Shown piece after piece: positions 12,006 through 24,831 of a DNA stretch of 64,000 bases. A program made the position numbers and the translations under genes. The stretch is from Antitrichia curtipendula (taxonomy: Eukaryota; Streptophyta; Bryopsida; Hypnales; Leucodontaceae). The notes under the pieces were generated by a model. It was given only the letters and a program-made list of their open reading frames with translations. It was not told the DNA's origin and made no database searches. The stretch is taken from positions 17,812,696 to 17,876,695 of the forward strand of contig OX579638.1 in NCBI GenBank assembly GCA_951230915.1, in the 5' to 3' direction. Every line of letters starts with the position of its first letter. The first letter of the stretch is position 1.

Positions 12006-12748
12006 ATGTCTCCACGGGAGCAATCGCTTATTTTGGTCGAAATTGTGGATTTCTTCACATTAACGATGCAAAGTTGTCCGGAGGTATCTTCTAGGCTGAA
12101 AATCATGGAACGTTTTTTGGAGGATGAACGTATTTATCCATTTCTTCCTGAATATTATCCTTGTGGAGAGGATACAAAAGCTCAATTTGAATTCCTCAGA
12201 AATTATCAGTTGGAGTTGGATGCTGTGAAGGGGGTTCAATCAGCAGACATGCTTCCTAGAAAGGCTGTACTCTTAGACGCCGCTACTTCTGCTAGTGTGA
12301 CAAGCATCAAAGCTTTATCACGGGTTCTAAAAGTTCATCCAGCTAATTTGAGGGTGGCCATAACCCGCCACAGTACTGTGCGTTTGCTCGCAAAACTTTT
12401 TGCACTTGCAAAACAAAAAAAGAGGCCGGGGCTGCCTGCGGAGACCAAGGACCTCGTTACAAAGTGGTGGACAGAGGAGACGCGTGTCAGCCCCAACAGA
12501 AAGGAAATCGTACAAAAATGGACGAGTTCGAATACATATGACAAGCATTGCACCCACTACTTACTGGAAAGTCAGGTACGACTCGATTGCTCTGCAATAC
12601 GTTCATTACAACAGTTTAGGTACGCATTATACTAATTATTGTACAAAATGTATCACAAGTACAAAATGTTTCAATATCGAGTACTGTTTCTCATAATTCT
12701 TTTGCATCTCGCAAACCGCATTCTTTCATAGGTTTATGGAAACGCACC
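12006..12748 (+). pseudogene. Gene D: transposase-like protein, cut in exon 2 by an LTR element
   Basis: The ATG at 12006 starts an exon of exactly 190 codons, ending at 12575 before GTACGA. The acceptor TTTCATAG puts exon 2 at 12731, and after 18 bases the LTR element at 12749 interrupts it. The protein begins MSPREQSLILVEIVDFF and carries the block WWTEETRVSPNRKEIVQKW followed by HYLLESQ. I recall that block from a family of plant and animal transposon proteins of uncertain class, in which it precedes the Cys-rich catalytic part. The remainder of gene D is absent, because the inserted element joins directly to gene B at 15555. No premature stop is present in what remains. The transposon origin is inferred from this motif resemblance. 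Confidence 0.5.
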
Positions 12749-15554
12749 TGTGGGCGCTAGATTATCCACCCTCGGTAATCGGGCGAACACCGACCAGGTT
12801 CTATGCCTTTATCCACCTTTTGAATATATGGGGATGTTTGTGAGCGCGGTCCACTGTGCCTTCCAAGCAATGGATCTTTTTGTGCTTAACGTTTTCTAAG
12901 TATTGTGGATGGCAGCGAATACTATTAGAAATGCATGGATAACCAACAAGTTAACTGCAATGACCAAGGGTGATAGAAAATCCTAACTTTAACTAACTAC
13001 CCTCTGTCTAGGGTTGGTTGGGTAGTTGGCGTCATTTCTAACGTCCCTAACTATGTGAAAGGAACCCCTGCGTTCCTTCTACGAACCTCTAAGACTACCT
13101 CTTTCAGAAGTCCCAATTCTACAAGCTAATCCTAAGCTTGGTTTTTACTCGAATCTCTAACCTCTAAATGTAACTATGGATTTTTACTCTTGGATTTGAC
13201 TCCTAAATTTAACTCTAGCTTTTTACTCCTAAATTTAACTCTAGATTTTTACTCCTAATTTAACTCTAACATTTATTCCTAAATTTAACTCTAAATTTAA
13301 CTCCTAAATTTAACTCTAAACTTTACTCCTAAGCTAACTCTCAAATTTACTCCTAATATTTAACTCTAGAATTTAATATTTTACTCCAAATTTTACTCCT
13401 AAATTTAACTCTAAATCGTTAGCTTCTATTTCTAATTTTTAACCTGAACTATCATGGGTCACTTATTCACTTAAAGAAAAAAAACTAATTGAGGAAAAAA
13501 ATCAACGTTAATAAGGGGAAAACACCAGGTGTTGATTCAAGGACTTACTTCGTCACTGCCGGTGTCGGAAATGCGCTCGTCCGCATCCGCGCGCCCATTT
13601 CCATACTCCATGGTGGTCCTTGGGTCGTGGGAATTTTTCCCCAAGTTCACCGCTTATGTTATAAAAAAATGTGGATTCCGTGTGATCTAAACCTCCTCTT
13701 TCCCTTCCTCCTTCCTTCTTTTTTTTTCCTTTCTTTTTCTTTCCCCTCCTATCTTTCTATACTAGCACTATTCTACCTAAACTTTATAGATGTCTTACAA
13801 CTATAGATTCAAACCCCAAGGAGGTTTTAATGTCTCTCTACCCTCTTACACTCCCTCGTCTTTGTGTCATACTAATCCGCCTCCTAATGGTCACTACGAA
13901 TTCTCAAGATTTTCCTCCTAACACCTACTTAGCTAACCCTAGGTTACTATTTATCATCTCTCACCACCTCTCCTATTTCATTCCATTTCCCCCTAATCCT
14001 CCTCTATTCTTGCTAGTTCGAATTGGTGTGGAGAGAGAGATAGTATGTGAGTATTTTTGTATGCAGTTCTTTTTTTTATATTCCGGGACGTGCGGCTTCT
14101 CTTCTCCCCCCTCCCCTTGTTTTTTTCTCGCAATCAAGTTTCTTTCCAATTAAGCTTGACCCCTAGTTTTTAGACTTCTTTACCTAGACCAAATTAAGAG
14201 ATCACACAAGGACCCCGACTCCCCAGCTCCCTACCCAGCTCGGAACTACTCCCTGGACCAGCTCGGAACCACTCCCTGGACCAACTCAGACCGCTCTCTG
14301 ACCAACTCGGACCGCTCCCTGACCAGCTCGGAGCCCCGCCCGATGACTGAGCACCCCAACCCCGTGACTGAGCACCCTAACCCCGGTGACTGAGCCCCCA
14401 AACCCCGGTGACTGAGCCCCCAACCTCGGTGACCGACTGAACCCCAACCTCGGTGACCGACTGAACCCCAACCCCGGTGACTGACTGAACCCCAACCCCT
14501 TGACTGAATGGGGTCTGGTTCTGGGTTTTTGGTTTCTAAAGACTGGATTTTTTTCTGGGGCTAACTAAGGAACTGACTATTGCTAGACTAATGGAAATGG
14601 ATTTTTTGCTAACTAAGGAAACGGAATTTTTGCTCACTAAGGGGCTTGGATTTTTACTACACTAGGAAAAAGATTGAAAACACTGGGTAATTCGGAACTT
14701 GACAACACTAAATATCTTGGAAGCTAAACTTTGGACATTTCCAAAAAGGTCTTGGAAACTAGACTTTGGAACTAAGGCATGAGGAGGTTCAACGCTTTGC
14801 CGTGGAGTTGGATTTAACACCAACTCTAGGACTTGTATCACTCCGGGGTTCGAAGCTTTGCCGTCCGGACCGTTTTAACACAAACTATAGGACCTACGCT
14901 TGTTATTAGTTCGAAGCTTTGCCGTTCCGAGGGGGGTCCACCCAACACGAAAGAAGTTAGAAGAAGGTGGGGCAAAACACTTAGGAAATACACCTCACAA
15001 AGTCAAAGCTTCGCCGTCCCGGAGGGGGACCACTACAATGCTGATAAAAGAATGACAAGGTTAGTTTCTAAATAGTACCCACAATACGTATAGAACTCAA
15101 GTAATTACAAGGGAGTTAGTAATAAGGCAACACTCAAAGACTAAAGGCCCCCCAAAGCGGCATCGCCAAGGTACGGTGGGGAATAGCTCTAGGGTTAGTA
15201 CAATGACAAAAGACTCTCAACAAACAAGTTAGTTCACAAGGATACACCAAAGATAGAAAGACTTCCAAATAACAACAAGAGTATACACAAACACACACGA
15301 AGTGTGTACAAGGCAAGGTAGAAGGACCCCCAAGGACCTTCAAAGCTTGAAATATAACAACAACCGGAGCCAAAAGTGCTCCAAAAACACCGTAGAGGTT
15401 TTTTGGCTAAAACGCCAAAAAATCCCAACATAAGTTGGACCCACGGACCCAAAACAAGAATTGGGGGTGTTCAAGAGAGAAAAATGGGGACCTTAAATAG
15501 GTTTCCAAGGCCCCACCCCCCCCTCAAGAGCTCTAAAGTAACCTTATCAACTTC
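12749..15554 (-). mobile_element. Long solo-LTR-like element, copy 3, truncated
   Basis: The left end starts TGTGGGCGC, as in the other copies of this family, and sits in exon 2 of gene D. Homology to the 15992 and 27312 copies runs to CTTATCAACTT at 15554 and then switches abruptly to the 3' exon of gene B, so about 1 kb of the element is lost. Internal landmarks match the family: TAACTCTAAATTTTTACTCC-type repeats (13160-13440), GACTGAGCACCCC-type repeats (14220-14510) and repeated AAGCTTTGCCG motifs (14790-15020). No gag, protease, reverse transcriptase or integrase was found. The minus strand is assigned because the family TATA-like motif reads that way. Confidence 0.8.
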
Positions 15555-15991
15555 GTCGATGACCTCATTCACTATATTGTCCTCATGCTCGTCATGGGAA
15601 TCTAAAGGATTGGATGGGATGATTTCGTCATTATCAGCCTCCATGTCCGGTTGATCCTCGGCCTCGCTGGTGCCTTCTGGAACTGGAGGAGCTGCCGCGG
15701 GTGCTTCCTTGTCGTCCCAAATCTGTTTGGCGACGACCTCATTTGCCGTCACAGCTTCAACGGAATGCACTACCTCCAGCACCTGAACACCTCCTAAATT
15801 CTAAAATACGCCAATCAGTTGTTAGTGTGCCTGAAATTGGCAGGACCAAAACATTGCGTTGCTCGAAATGAAAGGAAGATTGTGGAGCCCAAGACCTTAC
15901 CAATCTCAGGTAGGTGAACTCGGAACCGCCGTTGACATTCACGAGGATAAGGTCGGTGCATGCGAGTCCTTTAAATATCTCCTCCGCCATC

Positions 15992-18900
15992 TGTGGGCGC
16001 CAGATTACCCACCTTTGGTAATCGGGCGAACACCGACCAGGTTCTATGCCTTTATCCACATTTTTAAATATAAGGGGGTGTTGTGAGCGCGGTCCATTGT
16101 GCCTTCCAAGCAATGGATCTTTTGTGCTAACGTTTTCTGAGTGTCGTAGATGGCAGCAAATACTACTAGAATTGCATGGATAACTCACAAGCTGACTGTG
16201 ATGAGCAAAGGTGATTGGTAATTCCTACCTCCCTAACTGTCTATCCTATGTATAGGGTTGGCTGGGTAGTTGGCGTCATTTCTAACGTCCCTAACTACGT
16301 GAACGGGGAACCTTTACATTCCTTCCATGAGTGTTGAAGACTATTTTTTTGGAAGGTTGACACTTCTCTCGGAAGTTTCAACCCTACGGCTAACCCTAAG
16401 CTTAAGCCTTTCCTCTAATTCCTGACTTCTAAATATAACTCTAGATTTTTACTCCTAATTTTAACTCTAAATTTTTACTCCTAAACTTAACTCTGGATTT
16501 TTACTCCTAATTTTAACTCTAAATTTTTACTCCTAAATTTTTAACTCTAAATGTTTACTCCTAAATTTTTTAACTCTAAATTTTTACTCCTAATTTATCC
16601 TGGGTCACTATTCACTTGAACGGCTAACTAAGGGAAAAAAATCAATGCTAATAAGGAGAAGCACCAAGTTTGATTCAAGAACTTACCTCGTCACTACAAG
16701 TATTGGAGATGCGTTCGTCCGCATCCGCGCGCCCATTTCCATATTCTATGGTGGTCCTTGGGTCGTGGGAAGTTTTCCCCAAGTTTACCGCTTATGTTAT
16801 AAAAATTTGTGGATACCGTGTGATCTAACCTCTTTCTTTTCTTTCCTCCTTTTTTCCCTTTCTCTCTTTCTATACTAATACTATTCTACCTAAGCTTTGA
16901 TGGGGTCTTACAATTATAGATTCAAACCCCAAGAAGTTTTAATGTCCCTCCTAACCTCTTACACAACCTTGTCTTCGTGTCATCCTAATCCTACTTCCTA
17001 ATGGTCATTAAGAATCCACGAGATTTCCTTTCTAACACCTATTTAGCTAAGCCTAGGGCACTATTTATCGTCTCTCTCCCCCTTCTCCTATTTAATTCTA
17101 TGACTCACTAACCTCCCTCCATTGTGTGTAGTTGTGATTTTGGTGAGAGTTGAGAGTTGTTTGATGCACGTATGGAGGTGCGATTTATCCCTTCTTTCTA
17201 CTTCCCCTATTCTCCTCCCTTTTGTGTTTGTTTTCTTGCCCTTGACTTCAACCCCTTTAACCTTCCCCTAACCCCCACTAATTCCAACCTTTCTCTTTGT
17301 TTTTTTTGTTTTCTTTTTCTCTCTTATCCAAGCCCTGGACTCCCTGGACCAACTCGGCTGTGACCAGCGACCTGCCCAGACCCCCAGCGACCTGCCCAGA
17401 CCACCCCCAGCGACCTGTCCAGACTTCCCAGCAACCTTCCCGACTTCCCAGCGACCTTCCCGACTCCCCAGCGACTGGCCCAACCCCCGGCGACTGGCCC
17501 AATCCCTAGCGACTCACCCCGACTCCCCAGCGACTGGCCCAACTCCCTTGCAACTGGACCAAACCCCCCAGGGACTCACCCGACTCCCCAGCAACTGGCC
17601 CGACCCCCTTGCAATTGGACCAGACCCCCTTACATTTGAATCCACTTTTTTGGGTTCCTTAAGGGAACCCACCCAAGCAAATCTAAATCGGACTTTTGGT
17701 AAACTTTCCCCGGTTTTTGGTGTGGTTTCTTGTTTTACGGACGCCGGCTCACAATGGGTGGGGTGACTCTTAACTTAGACTTAATCTCGGACGCTAAACC
17801 TTGGACTTTTCCGAGAACGTCTCGGACTCTAGACTTTGGAATGAAAGTACATAGGAGTTCAAAGCTTCGCCGTAGAATTGGCTTTAACACCAACTTTAGG
17901 ACTTATGATACCCCTGCGTTCAAAGCTCCGCCGTCTAAGGCTTATTTTTAACACGTACTTTAGGACTAGGGCTGGTCACAGGTTCAAAGCTTCGCCGTTC
18001 CCCGGGGGGGGGGGGGCCCACTTACAACCAACAACAAAAAGGACAACTTTGGTTAGGACTCAATACGGGGGCACACATGCACACAAGGTCAATGATCACG
18101 GGAAAACTCTCATACACTAAAGGCCCCCCAAAGCGGCATCGCCAAGGTACGGTGGGGGGTGACTTTAGGATTAGTACAAGGCATAAGAAGTCACACAAGT
18201 ATAGGGGAGACCCGCTCAACTCACAACAAGGATGCAAGGCAAGGTAAGGTAGAAGGACCCAAAGGACCTTCAAAGAGAGCTTGAAATAGAGCAACAAAGG
18301 GAGCCAAAAGTGCTCCAAAAACACCGTAGAGGTTTCTTGGCTAAAATGCCAAAGATCCCAACATAAGTTGGACCCACGGACCCAAAACAAGATTTGGGGG
18401 TGTTCAAGAGAGAAAAATGGGGACCTTAAATAGGTTTTCAAGGCCCCACCTTCCCCTCAAGAGTTCTAAAGTAACCTTATCAACTTGGATTTTCATCCTC
18501 ATCTTCAAAGATTTTCATCCTAATCCCTAAAAAACTACTTTTACCTATCTACGCTGGACCAACCTCCTAACTTTTGGAGAATTACTCCAATTGTCAAACG
18601 GATTGCGCCATTGGCTCCAGATTGCCGTGTTTAGTCCAAAAGCCCCCTACCCCCCGTACTGAGGACAAAAAACCATCATAGGCTAATTTAGTTTAAAAAA
18701 CTAAACCGTGGTAAAATCCTAGATATTGGGGGTCTCCTCTTTTGAGAAATGTAAATAGCTTAGGGTCTCCGGTAGGTGTGAGGGAGTCGGAAAAGACTCT
18801 TGGTTGACTTTGTTCCGCCGTTGTATGGTCCCGGAATGCCGGTCAACGTGGCGGGGACCCCGCCACGTGATTAATTCTCGAGGAATCTCGCCGGTTCGGG

Positions 18901-19703
18901 TACTTGCCGCTATCGGAATGTTGCAAAACTTCACGGAGCGCATTATTAACATAAAACAAGCTAGTCTAATTTTTAGTGAGATTTTCTGGCAACCTGGGTA
19001 ATTTCCATGAAATTCCCGTTGGAGGTTACCAGGGTTGACCACCCGCAAAAGGTTCTTCTGCAAGTTGGAAGATGACGGGATTTTCCACAAGACCTCTCAT
19101 GGGGTCACATGAAAGATGTGCAGGTGCGTTTCCGTACCTGGCACAATTGGTCAGTGGAGATGAATTGGTCATCTCCTTGAGTTTATCGATGGTGCGGGAA
19201 TCTTTTGCAGATAGGGGAATCTTGGCGAATCGATTTCGTCGTTGGACTCCTGGCATGGGATTTACCCTAGGACACCATCCTTGGGCTGTGGATTCCTCCA
19301 CGGGCCCGGTCTTGCGTTAGTGGCTCCTGCATACTAACAATCGGGTTTTTGGTGTATTTCTAAACCTAACTCTAGGACCCGACCTAGTGGCCTTGTTGTG
19401 GATCCCTCGGACCGACTTAGCCATGAATTGCCACATTCATGGTGGGATTCAGCCCTTTTGGGCCTATGTGACTTGAACCCTACAAATCCACCCGTTTCGT
19501 TCTTTCTACCTATTTTTGGGCCTGGTTTGGTGGGATTCTAAGTCTAAACACAAATCTAGACCAAATACTATAATGGGTATGTTACAATCCTATTTTGGTT
19601 CTACACTCTTTTTATGACTTTTTGTATATTTTTCTTAACTTTAAATTGCAAATTTCCAAAAAAATAATTCTACGAGTCCTAAGTGACAAATTGGGAGCTC
19701 ACA
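15992..19703 (-). mobile_element. Long solo-LTR-like element, copy 1 (3712 bp), inserted in gene B exon 3
   Basis: The ends are TGTGGGCGC and GAGCTCACA, a TG...CA pair. Flanking pentamers CCATC (15987-15991) and CCGTC (19704-19708) differ by one transition and look like the target duplication. There is no internal pair of long repeats and no retroviral-type coding sequence, so the unit behaves as a single very long LTR left by recombination. It holds the family minisatellites at 16430-16600 and 17340-17630, a run of G at 18003-18016, and a hairpin with arms ACGTGGCGGGG and CCCCGCCACGT at 18845-18867. Read on the minus strand, TATTTAAGG near 18430 could be its TATA box. It is almost identical to copy 2 from about 17.7 kb to its right end. 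Confidence 0.85.
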
Positions 19704-21042
19704 CCGTCTTGATCTTCAGGTAAGGCACATGCGGTCGTCGCCAATACGGGTGGACATCCTTCATGTCTTGCGATCTGTAAGTCTGCTTCGGATCAGTTAA
19801 TCCAGGGAAGTAGGCTTTGAAGGAATCATGCTTGGTTCCGTGAGGGATGTGCTCGAAGATGAAGACGAGAAACACGTTGAACCCCTCCCCGGCCGGTGAC
19901 ATAGGGAAGAAGTCGTCCGGCCCAGCCATGTAAGTCACAACGTGCCAGTCCCACAACCTTGCTCTCATCTGCTCATCTCTTTTCTCGAGATAACCTGCAA
20001 TAGTGTGGAATCCTTTGGCATCTGTGATGAGGACGGCGCCAGCCTGCGGTGAGACAATCTTGTCCTTAGGGTCGTAGAACTCCAGAGCATTGAAGAGTCT
20101 ATTCAGTTTTCCAAACTCCAGCATCTTTGCATGGGATCCATAGGGTGCCTCCTCAAACATGAACCAGATGTAAAGGTGACGCTTCTTCTTTCCCCGACAT
20201 GCCTTGACGTCTGGGGCCGACAAAGTTTTGCTGATATCCCAGGTTCTCTCGTCCATCATTTTGCACAGATAGTGCTTTGAGAAATCCTGTACATGCGCCT
20301 GTGTCACTTCATCTTCCATAGCGGACTTGAAGAACGACTCCCACATATTAATGACGAATTCGGGGAGGTCCTTTGGGTCGAACGTCTTGTTCAATCCCTT
20401 TGTCCTGCCTTCCAGCCACTTCTTCTCAGCAGGGACTTCCATGGCCTTGTTCACCCACAAATCTAATTCGTCGCTTCTGATGTCCTTCTCGGTCGCGAAG
20501 TTCTCCCAAGTGGATTCCGGATATGGTACATACTCCATCTTCCTCATGGGCAGCAGTTGATTTGTATAGTGTGCCAAGAACTCGTTCTTCATGGCCTTTA
20601 CCAGCCTCAATCTTGCACCAGCGGTATTGAGAGGGATGATTTTGAAATTCTGTCGGCCAATCTTCTGACCTGTCATCCTCGAACTCTTTACACACAGGAG
20701 GTTGGCTTCCATTTGATCGGCAAGGTAGTTTATGTCCTCCGATCGAAGTCCATAGAGCGTCTTGAAGTTGTTCTGCGTTAGGGGTTTTCGCTCCTGCTTC
20801 CCGCATACATCGACCAGGCCCGTTGCATCGGGAAGATATCCTTTCATAAACTTCTCCTCAATGTCAATCCACCTCTTTACGTCGGCGTCGTCTTCCAAGA
20901 AGAGCAGGGGTATTCGCAGTTCCGACATATCTACAGTCTTGACACCCGTAAAGATTGTCACCAAGCACGGATGAAATGCCTGCACAACAGAGTCAAAGTG
21001 AGTACCCAATGATCAGGTCTCTACCATGAAGGGGATTTGAAG

Positions 21043-24042
21043 TCGTGAGATCCCACGATCTTCGATAGTTACAATAAAACAAATCGGCATAGCGTCAATT
21101 GTGTGGGATAGACTAGAAAACCATCAGAGGATATTACAATGACGGCATTGTGAAGGAAATGGATGTAGAACACAAACATGGACATCGTGGGATCACACGA
21201 TTGATATTCCGATAGTTAATCCGAAAAGTCAAGAACAGGAATCCATAATACAATTCCTAGAAATGAAGCCAAAAACCAAATCACACAGACCTTAGTTATG
21301 TCCACAGAGGATTTGAGAATGCGTTGCCGGAGAAATGGTGGAACCCACGATGATTTCATTACAATGTCCTCTGCTTATGTCTTTAAGTACAAATTGATCA
21401 AGGGATCCCACGATGACTGCTAAGTGTTCCATTGATATGCAGAGTCAACATAAATAGGAATAGGAATCTTACATTATACTCTTATGTGTGAGTTCTCCCC
21501 ATTATGGCGGGCTGCGGACTTCCCATACTGCGCCATTTCGTTCTTGCGTACAAGAGCTGCTTGGTGAAATTCATCTCCTTCTGTTCACCAGCGAGATTCT
21601 GGTTCAGTGCCCGCGAGAAATGCAGTAGGTCTCCGTGGTTGACCTTAGGTGTCCAGACTGGAATGATGTAGAACGTAGACGCGAGCTTTTTGTCGGCCTC
21701 GGGAATTTCCTTAGCATCAATCAGGTTCTTGAAGGCCTTGACAGTGTGTTGTCCCCCAATAATGAAGTATTGCGTCTTCAGATCTTCAAAGATTTCTGGT
21801 TTCGTTGGTGTCTTCTCATAGTGCGTCACCATGCCATTTGGGCCGTATGGGCCAACTTTAAGTGGGAGGACTATAATCACTCTGCTCTCTGAGTCATACT
21901 CTGGCGTGATGCGTGCCTTCCTCGTGTTTCTGTCCAGCCGTTCAGGATTGATGGCCCTGTATACGAGCAGTACTTTCGATGCCTCGTGCAGGCACTTCAT
22001 GTTGACGTGGATCAGCTCCCCATTTTTGTCACGAAGGGCTTTCCTTCTCCATTTGTAGAAGCCACTGAAGGAATTCTCGTACAATGTCTTCATCGCCAGC
22101 ATTTGCTCCGGTCGCATCTTCTTGATCTTTGCTTCTCCTAGAGCGACAGCCTCGTGCAGCAAAAGTGGGGTCTCAGCTTTCTTCCTCTTTCCGGCTGAAC
22201 CCTGTCCGACATCATCGTCATCGCCTGGAGCACCAACCACTGACTTCCTCTTCTTGGTCTTCTTGGCCGGTGATGGTGTGGGAGCATCCTCTTCGACTAC
22301 CTTGGAGACAGCACTCGATTCAGCCAAATCTTCCTGAATGATATCCCATTGGTTCTTCATTTCTTGAGGCTTCCACGAAGGCTTCACGGGGTCCTTGCAC
22401 ATCAAATGCGCATTCGCTGTCATGGTCTCACAGAGTCCCATGTTCATCGTCTTGTAGTTCAGGATGAAGCCGTAGGTAATGGACTCAGTAGATAAGGGTA
22501 CCTTCTCTTCTATGACAAGAAGCGTTGTTTTGTCGTCAAGTCCTTGCACTTCCACGACCTTGAGACTGCCTGTTCCATGTCCCATGCCGTTGTTCAGGAT
22601 AGAGGGAAGAATCAAAGCTGATCCGTCACTCTCAACCTTCCAGACCAGGCCCCATTCCGTAACGCTTTGGTCGCATCGGAATATAGCTCTAGGTTTATGT
22701 GGACCCTTGTACTTGAAGTCGCGGATCCAGGAGTCGACAAAGTGACTAAGCTTCCTCGGTGAACACTCTTCCGGCCCGTCATCGAATTGATGTTCTCTGC
22801 AGCATTGTAGATAGTGATGTTAGTGAGGGAGATGGAAAATCAATAGTCTTGCAATTCTAATTCTCTCTATATGCTTGTATTACAGGCACGATCGTAGGAT
22901 ATCACGATTGTTGATTTTATGACATTTCCTCGAGACGTCAGACATCTGTGATTCATTCTACTTAGCAGTCGTTATGACGCCTACTCCTTGTTTTGGGACA
23001 AAATAGAACGGGATACCGCCTAACTAACTGGACGGTGGAGTGTAGGACTGTCACGACAGCTTCTAGATCGTAGGATATCATGATGGCATAGACATCGTAG
23101 GAAATCACAATGACCTCTGAAGTATGTCAGTCATGCTTTCGGGATAGTTTACAGCCGCCTTCTATTAATGATTTTCACAGGGTATTGTCTACATCGATCA
23201 TGAGATCCCACGATGAGTAATCTTTGAGGCCTATTCACCTGTTCGTCTGTGTTCACCGAGGCGGCACACAATGATGCATCGTGATGTCCCACGATGTCGG
23301 ATTCTGTTCCTTCCTCATTTGCACTTGAGGTTTGGTTCGCATTTCCTTAGAGTCTCTACGACATTTCATCGGGGGATCCCATGATGTGGTGTGTTCTACT
23401 CCTACGAGAGCGGTCCTCGGGACATAAGGTAAACCAGCCCATAGTGGTCAAAATAAGGAGCTTGACATCATGTGGTTACTGAAATTTTTTAATTTTTTTT
23501 CCACAATAGTACAAGTGCAAGAAACAATGAGAGCAATTGAAATTATCTTCTTCTGACAAAATGTGAATTTGCTATGAATTTTTGAAGTGTTCAATGCATT
23601 TTTGCCCATAAGAGTCTGTAGACTATCTTTTATCCAACAAAATCTGAATCCATCATGCTCATTTGGCTCACCTAAAGCAGTCAAAATCTTTTCTAACATG
23701 GAAAGCCTTAAAAGTCAATTCTCACAATGAATTCTCACTGAAAAATTAGAAGTTCCTAATGAAGTCACTAACTACTTCATTACTGTCATGTAAAACATGC
23801 ATTGAAGGCAAAATCTGAAAAAACTGAAAAAACCATGATGGGGTCATGAGGTAGGTGTCCACTATGGGTCATTTGACCACAATGGGTTGGTTTACCTTAA
23901 TTAGGCTCTTCCATGAGCCTTAATCGGGGGATCCCACGATGGACAGTCCTCTAATATCTTGAAATTGTAACCTATCGTGATATCTCACGATGATTTTCAG
24001 TGCCAACTGACTAAGAAATGGCGCATCGTAGGATCCCACGAT
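21043..24042. repeat. Dispersed 18-20 bp palindromes in the introns of gene B
   Basis: Matches to ATCGTGRGATCYCACGAT occur at 21043-21060, 21184-21201, about 21397-21415, 22891-22908, 23067-23084, about 23094-23111, 23197-23214, 23278-23295, 23368-23385, 23923-23940, 23974-23991 and 24025-24042. All lie in introns of gene B and none in its exons. Both half-sites are usually present, and the central GATC or ATAT varies. The same motif recurs around gene E (39.4-44.8 kb). I noticed it nowhere else in the window. Confidence 0.9.
23425..23900. mobile_element. MITE-like element with ~27-bp terminal inverted repeats
   Basis: TAAGGTAAACCAGCCCATAG at 23425 is mirrored by the end at 23873-23900, whose reverse complement begins TAAGGTAAACCAACCCATTG. 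The inverted repeats pair over about 27 bases with two mismatches. The ends fit a TA target duplication around AGGTAAAC...GTTTACCT, as for Tc1/mariner-type MITEs. The 475-bp body is AT-rich and has no gene. It sits in intron 1 of gene B, between palindromes. Confidence 0.8.
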
Positions 24043-24334
24043 GCACGGGTTTAGGGGTTCAAAGCACGGTAATAAGGTGGGATACTTATTACCATGTATT
24101 GTTCTACTGATTTGCACTACCGTAACTCTCGACAGGGTTTGTAACAAAGAGTAAAAAGAGTGCAGAGTAACCTAAATCACAGGACAACAACAACAGCCTT
24201 CACCCTAGTTTTAATTGCACTGTTCTAAAGCTTCGCATTGCATGCACGAAAAGGAAATGAGGGTTGCATTTAGAAACTTACGGGGCGTTCCAATCTACTT
24301 GACCTCCTGTACGCAGAGCTGAAGTCCCTGCCAT

Positions 24335-24831
24335 TGTACTGACAGCTTGTCCGAGTCCGGAATGCAATACAATTGTACAAAAATCGACGGATGCCAAAAA
24401 AAAGTCATACGATCCAATCAGTACAACAGAATGTGAAGACTAGTTTCGACAGCAAAACAATATTTCCCAGATGCATTGGACTATCTTACTGCCATTCAAG
24501 CCTGATCACATTCAGCACAAAACTAGAAATTGCAACCTTGAACGATGACACATTCAGGCCAATTGAAACCGAAAAGTCACGATACTAGGAAAGTAATGCA
24601 GAACATGCCTAGTATCAATTTCAAAACAAGCAATGCCATGACTTTCTTACTACATGCATCATTCGAGAACTGAGAACATTCAAAATAATAATGTAAATGG
24701 GGGATTTCAGTCGGAAAGGGATGCGAGCTGGAAAGTGGAAAGGATAATTAGGAGCTCGAGTATAATTATGAAGACTATCTAACGCCGCGCACTTCAATCG
24801 GTAGTTCTCTCCCTCTAGAATTGAAGCCAGT
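24335..24831 (-). other. Probable leader exon of gene B next to the LTR element
   Basis: On the minus strand an acceptor, TTTGCACAG, lies at about 24839-24832 after a pyrimidine-rich tract. The stretch from 24831 leads to the gene B start codon at 24334 without a clear coding frame. Its matching donor (CCAGAG then GTGAGT) appears at about 34018-34013, just beyond the LTR element at 24889-34003. Removing that element and its target copy leaves a normal short intron of about 65 bp. The simplest reading is a 5' untranslated exon pair of gene B, split by the element. An independent small gene is the alternative. Confidence 0.4.

Larger units (their letters stand above)
15555..24334 (-). pseudogene. 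Gene B: nuclear ParB/sulfiredoxin-fold protein, split by an LTR element and cut at the 3' end
   Basis: Four exons fit on the minus strand: 24334-24282, 22796-21473, 20979-19704 continuing at 15986-15901 once the inserted element is removed, and 15782 to the truncation at 15555. All phases agree, and removing the element and one target copy restores a continuous frame. The protein is about 990 residues. A basic nuclear signal (SPAKKTKKRK and GKRKK) lies near residue 200. The ParB-like signature IIGGQHTVKAF is followed by IPVWTPK and RALNQNLAGEQKEMNF. The tail is acidic. One in-frame TAA (21484-21482) lies near the end of exon 2. Introns 1 and 2 are packed with 18-bp palindromes that also surround transposase E. 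The role is unknown: a DNA-binding, nucleotide-binding or nuclease partner of a transposase is possible. It differs from gene A in sequence. Fold assignment is by motif only. Confidence 0.6.

Noticed and set aside
18022..18441. A 139-codon minus-strand frame identical at 29569-29988
   Set aside because: It is identical because LTR copies 1 and 2 are nearly identical DNA. It is absent as a frame from the diverged copy 4 and has no known domain.
18719..19320. Paired small frames in the LTR elements (also at 30266-30867) as gag-like proteins
   Set aside because: No Cys-His knuckle, protease, reverse transcriptase or integrase motif. Sense and antisense frames overlap.
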